This document shows positions 23,188 to 24,337 of a stretch of 24,337 nucleotides of DNA, piece by piece. The stretch's first letter is position 1; each line of letters starts with the position of its first letter. A program made the position numbers and the translations under genes. The stretch covers positions 1 to 24,337 of the forward strand of contig CAAGBQ010000049.1 of assembly GCA_900768105.1 (NCBI GenBank), given 5' to 3'. This DNA is from Oscillospiraceae bacterium. Its GTDB lineage: Bacteria; Bacillota; Clostridia; Oscillospirales; Ruminococcaceae. Under the pieces are notes generated by a model. It was not told the DNA's origin and did no database searches. It saw only the letters and a list, made by a program, of their open reading frames with translations.

Positions 23188-23415
23188 TTACCTTTCGGGA
23201 TAATTCATTCCCTCTTCTATATCAAGCAAATAATCCGCCGAAACCCTAAAAAACAAACAAAACGCCCGAACATCCTCAATACTCGGAAAATATTTACCAC
23301 ATTCGATATAAGATATTTTCCGTTGAGTCATATTGACCGCTCTTCCAAGTTGTGTTTGGCTCATATCCATGTCCTCTCTGAAAGCTCTGATTTTTTCAAC
23401 AAATGTCATTTTCAT
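23188..23415 (-). CDS. Small XRE-family transcriptional regulator
   Basis: This 75-residue protein is essentially one Cro/C1-type helix-turn-helix domain (about 5-65). IRAFREDMDMSQTQLGRAVN then MTQRKISYIECGKYFPSIED match the HTH_3 pattern, and RVSADYLLDIEEG is the usual end. The ATG at 23415 is used; an ATG two codons later is equally possible because the ribosome binding site (GGGATGAT) is weak. Its codon use is more AT-rich than the neighbours and lacks their Ser-TCC/Ala-GCC style, which suggests recent acquisition. Two 18-bp dyads upstream look like its own operators. It resembles a phage or mobile-element repressor, but no other element genes are present. Confidence 0.88.
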   Translation of the reverse strand: MKMTFVEKIRAFREDMDMSQTQLGRAVNMTQRKISYIECGKYFPSIEDVRAFCLFFRVSADYLLDIEEGMNYPER

Positions 23416-23439
23416 ATTATCATCCCGATAACATTAGCA

Positions 23440-23457
23440 TAGACAGAAAATATCTAT
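23440..23457. promoter_or_regulatory. Operator-like dyad 1 upstream of the XRE gene
   Basis: TAGACAGAAAATATCTAT, with arms ATAGA/TCTAT. It matches dyad 2 at 15 of 18 positions and touches the -35 box of the divergent promoter. Confidence 0.6.
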
Positions 23458-23485
23458 TGACATTTAGACGGAAATAATCTATAAC
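23457..23485 (+). promoter_or_regulatory. Near-consensus promoter divergent from the XRE gene
   Basis: TTGACA (23457-23462), 17 bases and TATAAC (23480-23485). Both boxes overlap the operator-like dyads. The predicted start is close to 23492 and the next structure is a terminator hairpin, with no gene before the rRNA operon. Confidence 0.65.
23465..23482. promoter_or_regulatory. Operator-like dyad 2 overlapping the -10 box
   Basis: TAGACGGAAATAATCTAT, centred 25 bases from dyad 1, in the same orientation. Its TCTAT end overlaps the first bases of the -10 box. Confidence 0.6.
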
Positions 23486-23494
23486 CGCTAAAAG

Positions 23495-23533
23495 TACCCC
23501 CGAAGCCATATTTTATGACTTCGGAGTATTTTT
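23495..23533 (+). terminator. Hairpin and T-run just after the divergent promoter
   Basis: CCGAAG (23500-23505) pairs with CTTCGG (23519-23524), with three more pairs inside (CAT/ATG) and three outside (TAC/GTA, across a small internal loop), then TTTTT at 23529-23533. It would end any transcript from the promoter at 23457-23485 after about 40 bases. Confidence 0.6.
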
Positions 23534-23606
23534 CGTATTAAAAAAATATGTAATAAATATAATATTATTATATTCTACAATTAAATATATTATAAATATA
23601 AAATAG

Positions 23607-23648
23607 TATTATCAATAAAATGAAGTTCTGCCTACAATATTGATAATA
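23607..23648. repeat. 11-bp inverted repeat beside the rRNA operon terminator
   Basis: TATTATCAATA (23607-23617) and TATTGATAATA (23638-23648) are perfect inverted arms 20 bases apart in very AT-rich DNA, three bases from the terminator stem. Possible protein-binding dyad. Confidence 0.5.
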
Positions 23649-23650
23649 TC

Positions 23651-23688
23651 AAAAAAATAAGCACCACGATTGTGGTGCTTATTTTTTT
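23651..23688 (-). terminator. Terminator of the rRNA operon
   Basis: A perfect 17-bp stem (left arm 23651-23667, right arm 23672-23688) with GC-rich core GCACCAC/GTGGTGC, a 4-base loop and seven A/T pairs at its base. On the minus strand it directly follows the tRNA-Asn CCA end and finishes in TTTTTTT. Confidence 0.93.
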
Positions 23689-23763
23689 GGCTCCCCCTGT
23701 CGGGCTCGAACCAACGACCCTGCGGTTAACAGCCGCATGCTCTGCCAACTGAGCTAAGGAGGA
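23688..23763 (-). tRNA. tRNA-Asn (anticodon GTT)
   Basis: The minus strand folds into a full cloverleaf. The acceptor arm is TCCTCCT with AGGGGGA (one T-G pair) and discriminator G, and CCA is encoded. The D arm has AGCTCAGTTGG, the T arm has GGTTCGAGCCC, and the anticodon GTT lies at 23728-23730 (tRNA position 34 at 23730). It reads AAC/AAU. It lies 40 bases downstream of 5S rRNA in the same transcript, before the operon terminator. Confidence 0.97.
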
Positions 23764-23772
23764 ATAAGAAAG

Positions 23773-23801
23773 CAGCGCAGCTCTAAGAAGGAACTGCGCT
23801 G
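23773..23801 (-). other. Spacer stem between 5S rRNA and tRNA-Asn
   Basis: CAGCGCAG (23773-23780) and CTGCGCTG (23794-23801) form a perfect 8-bp stem with a 13-base loop right after the 5S 3' end. It is probably a processing or pausing element, with CTTTCTTATT following on the minus strand. Confidence 0.5.
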
Positions 23802-23802
23802 T

Positions 23803-23918
<116 letters not shown>

Positions 23919-23985
23919 TGTAGGGTAAAACCCTGAAAACTGAAGAAGACGCAGAAAGAACAATTTGAAGAGCGAGGAAGCAAAA

Positions 23986-24337
<352 letters not shown>

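Noticed and set aside
23688..23763. tRNA-Asn as an attachment site for an integrated element
   Set aside because: I looked for a second copy of the tRNA 3' end in the window and found none, and there is no integrase gene.

Overview
This window looks like the chromosome of a Clostridia-class Firmicute, perhaps Oscillospirales-like. The reasons are AGGAGG-type ribosome binding sites, the gene order plsX-rnc-radical SAM-smc, and a paired DUF6323/DUF6179 locus that I recognise from Clostridia. GC content is roughly balanced in the genes and intergenic stretches are AT-rich. I cannot name the species. Most of the window is housekeeping sequence. The accessory-looking part is about 18.7-23.6 kb.

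Layout. (1) 1-553: the 3' end of rpmI (L35) and complete rplT (L20). (2) 675-2655: an rRNA 2'-O-methyltransferase of the TrmH/SpoU family and dprA. (3) 2718-8837: a tight plus-strand operon of topA, trmFO, plsX, rnc and an Elp3-like radical SAM gene, joined mostly by 1-4 base overlaps. (4) 8924-14584: smc with a TTG start, a glycosyltransferase-like gene and coaX, closed by a strong bidirectional terminator. (5) rmuC on the minus strand, convergent with coaX, and a divergent SERCA-type Ca2+-ATPase on the plus strand. (6) 18740-23415: all genes on the minus strand and mostly separate units: a DUF6198/YczE-like membrane protein, a Cys-rich DUF2284 protein with a near-consensus promoter, the DUF6323-DUF6179 pair, an AraC/GyrI-type regulator and a small XRE-type regulator. 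(7) 23607-24337: the end of a minus-strand rRNA operon (23S 3' part, 5S, tRNA-Asn with encoded CCA, perfect terminator).

How the genes relate. Block 3-4 combines DNA topology and chromosome organisation (topA, smc), RNA modification and processing (trmFO, rnc, radical SAM), phospholipid initiation (plsX) and CoA synthesis (coaX). The usual Clostridial companions acpP (between plsX and rnc) and ftsY (after smc) are absent from those positions.

Best leads for something new. First, the XRE gene has two nearly identical 18-bp dyads overlapping a divergent plus-strand promoter, which runs straight into a terminator with no gene after it. Second, a promoter-terminator pair at 21877-21993 with no ORF could encode a small RNA. 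Third, the DUF6323-DUF6179 pair has no known function and carries an intercistronic hairpin built from two copies of GTGCTCAA, an 8-mer that recurs through the window. None of these is proven to be a new system from the sequence alone.
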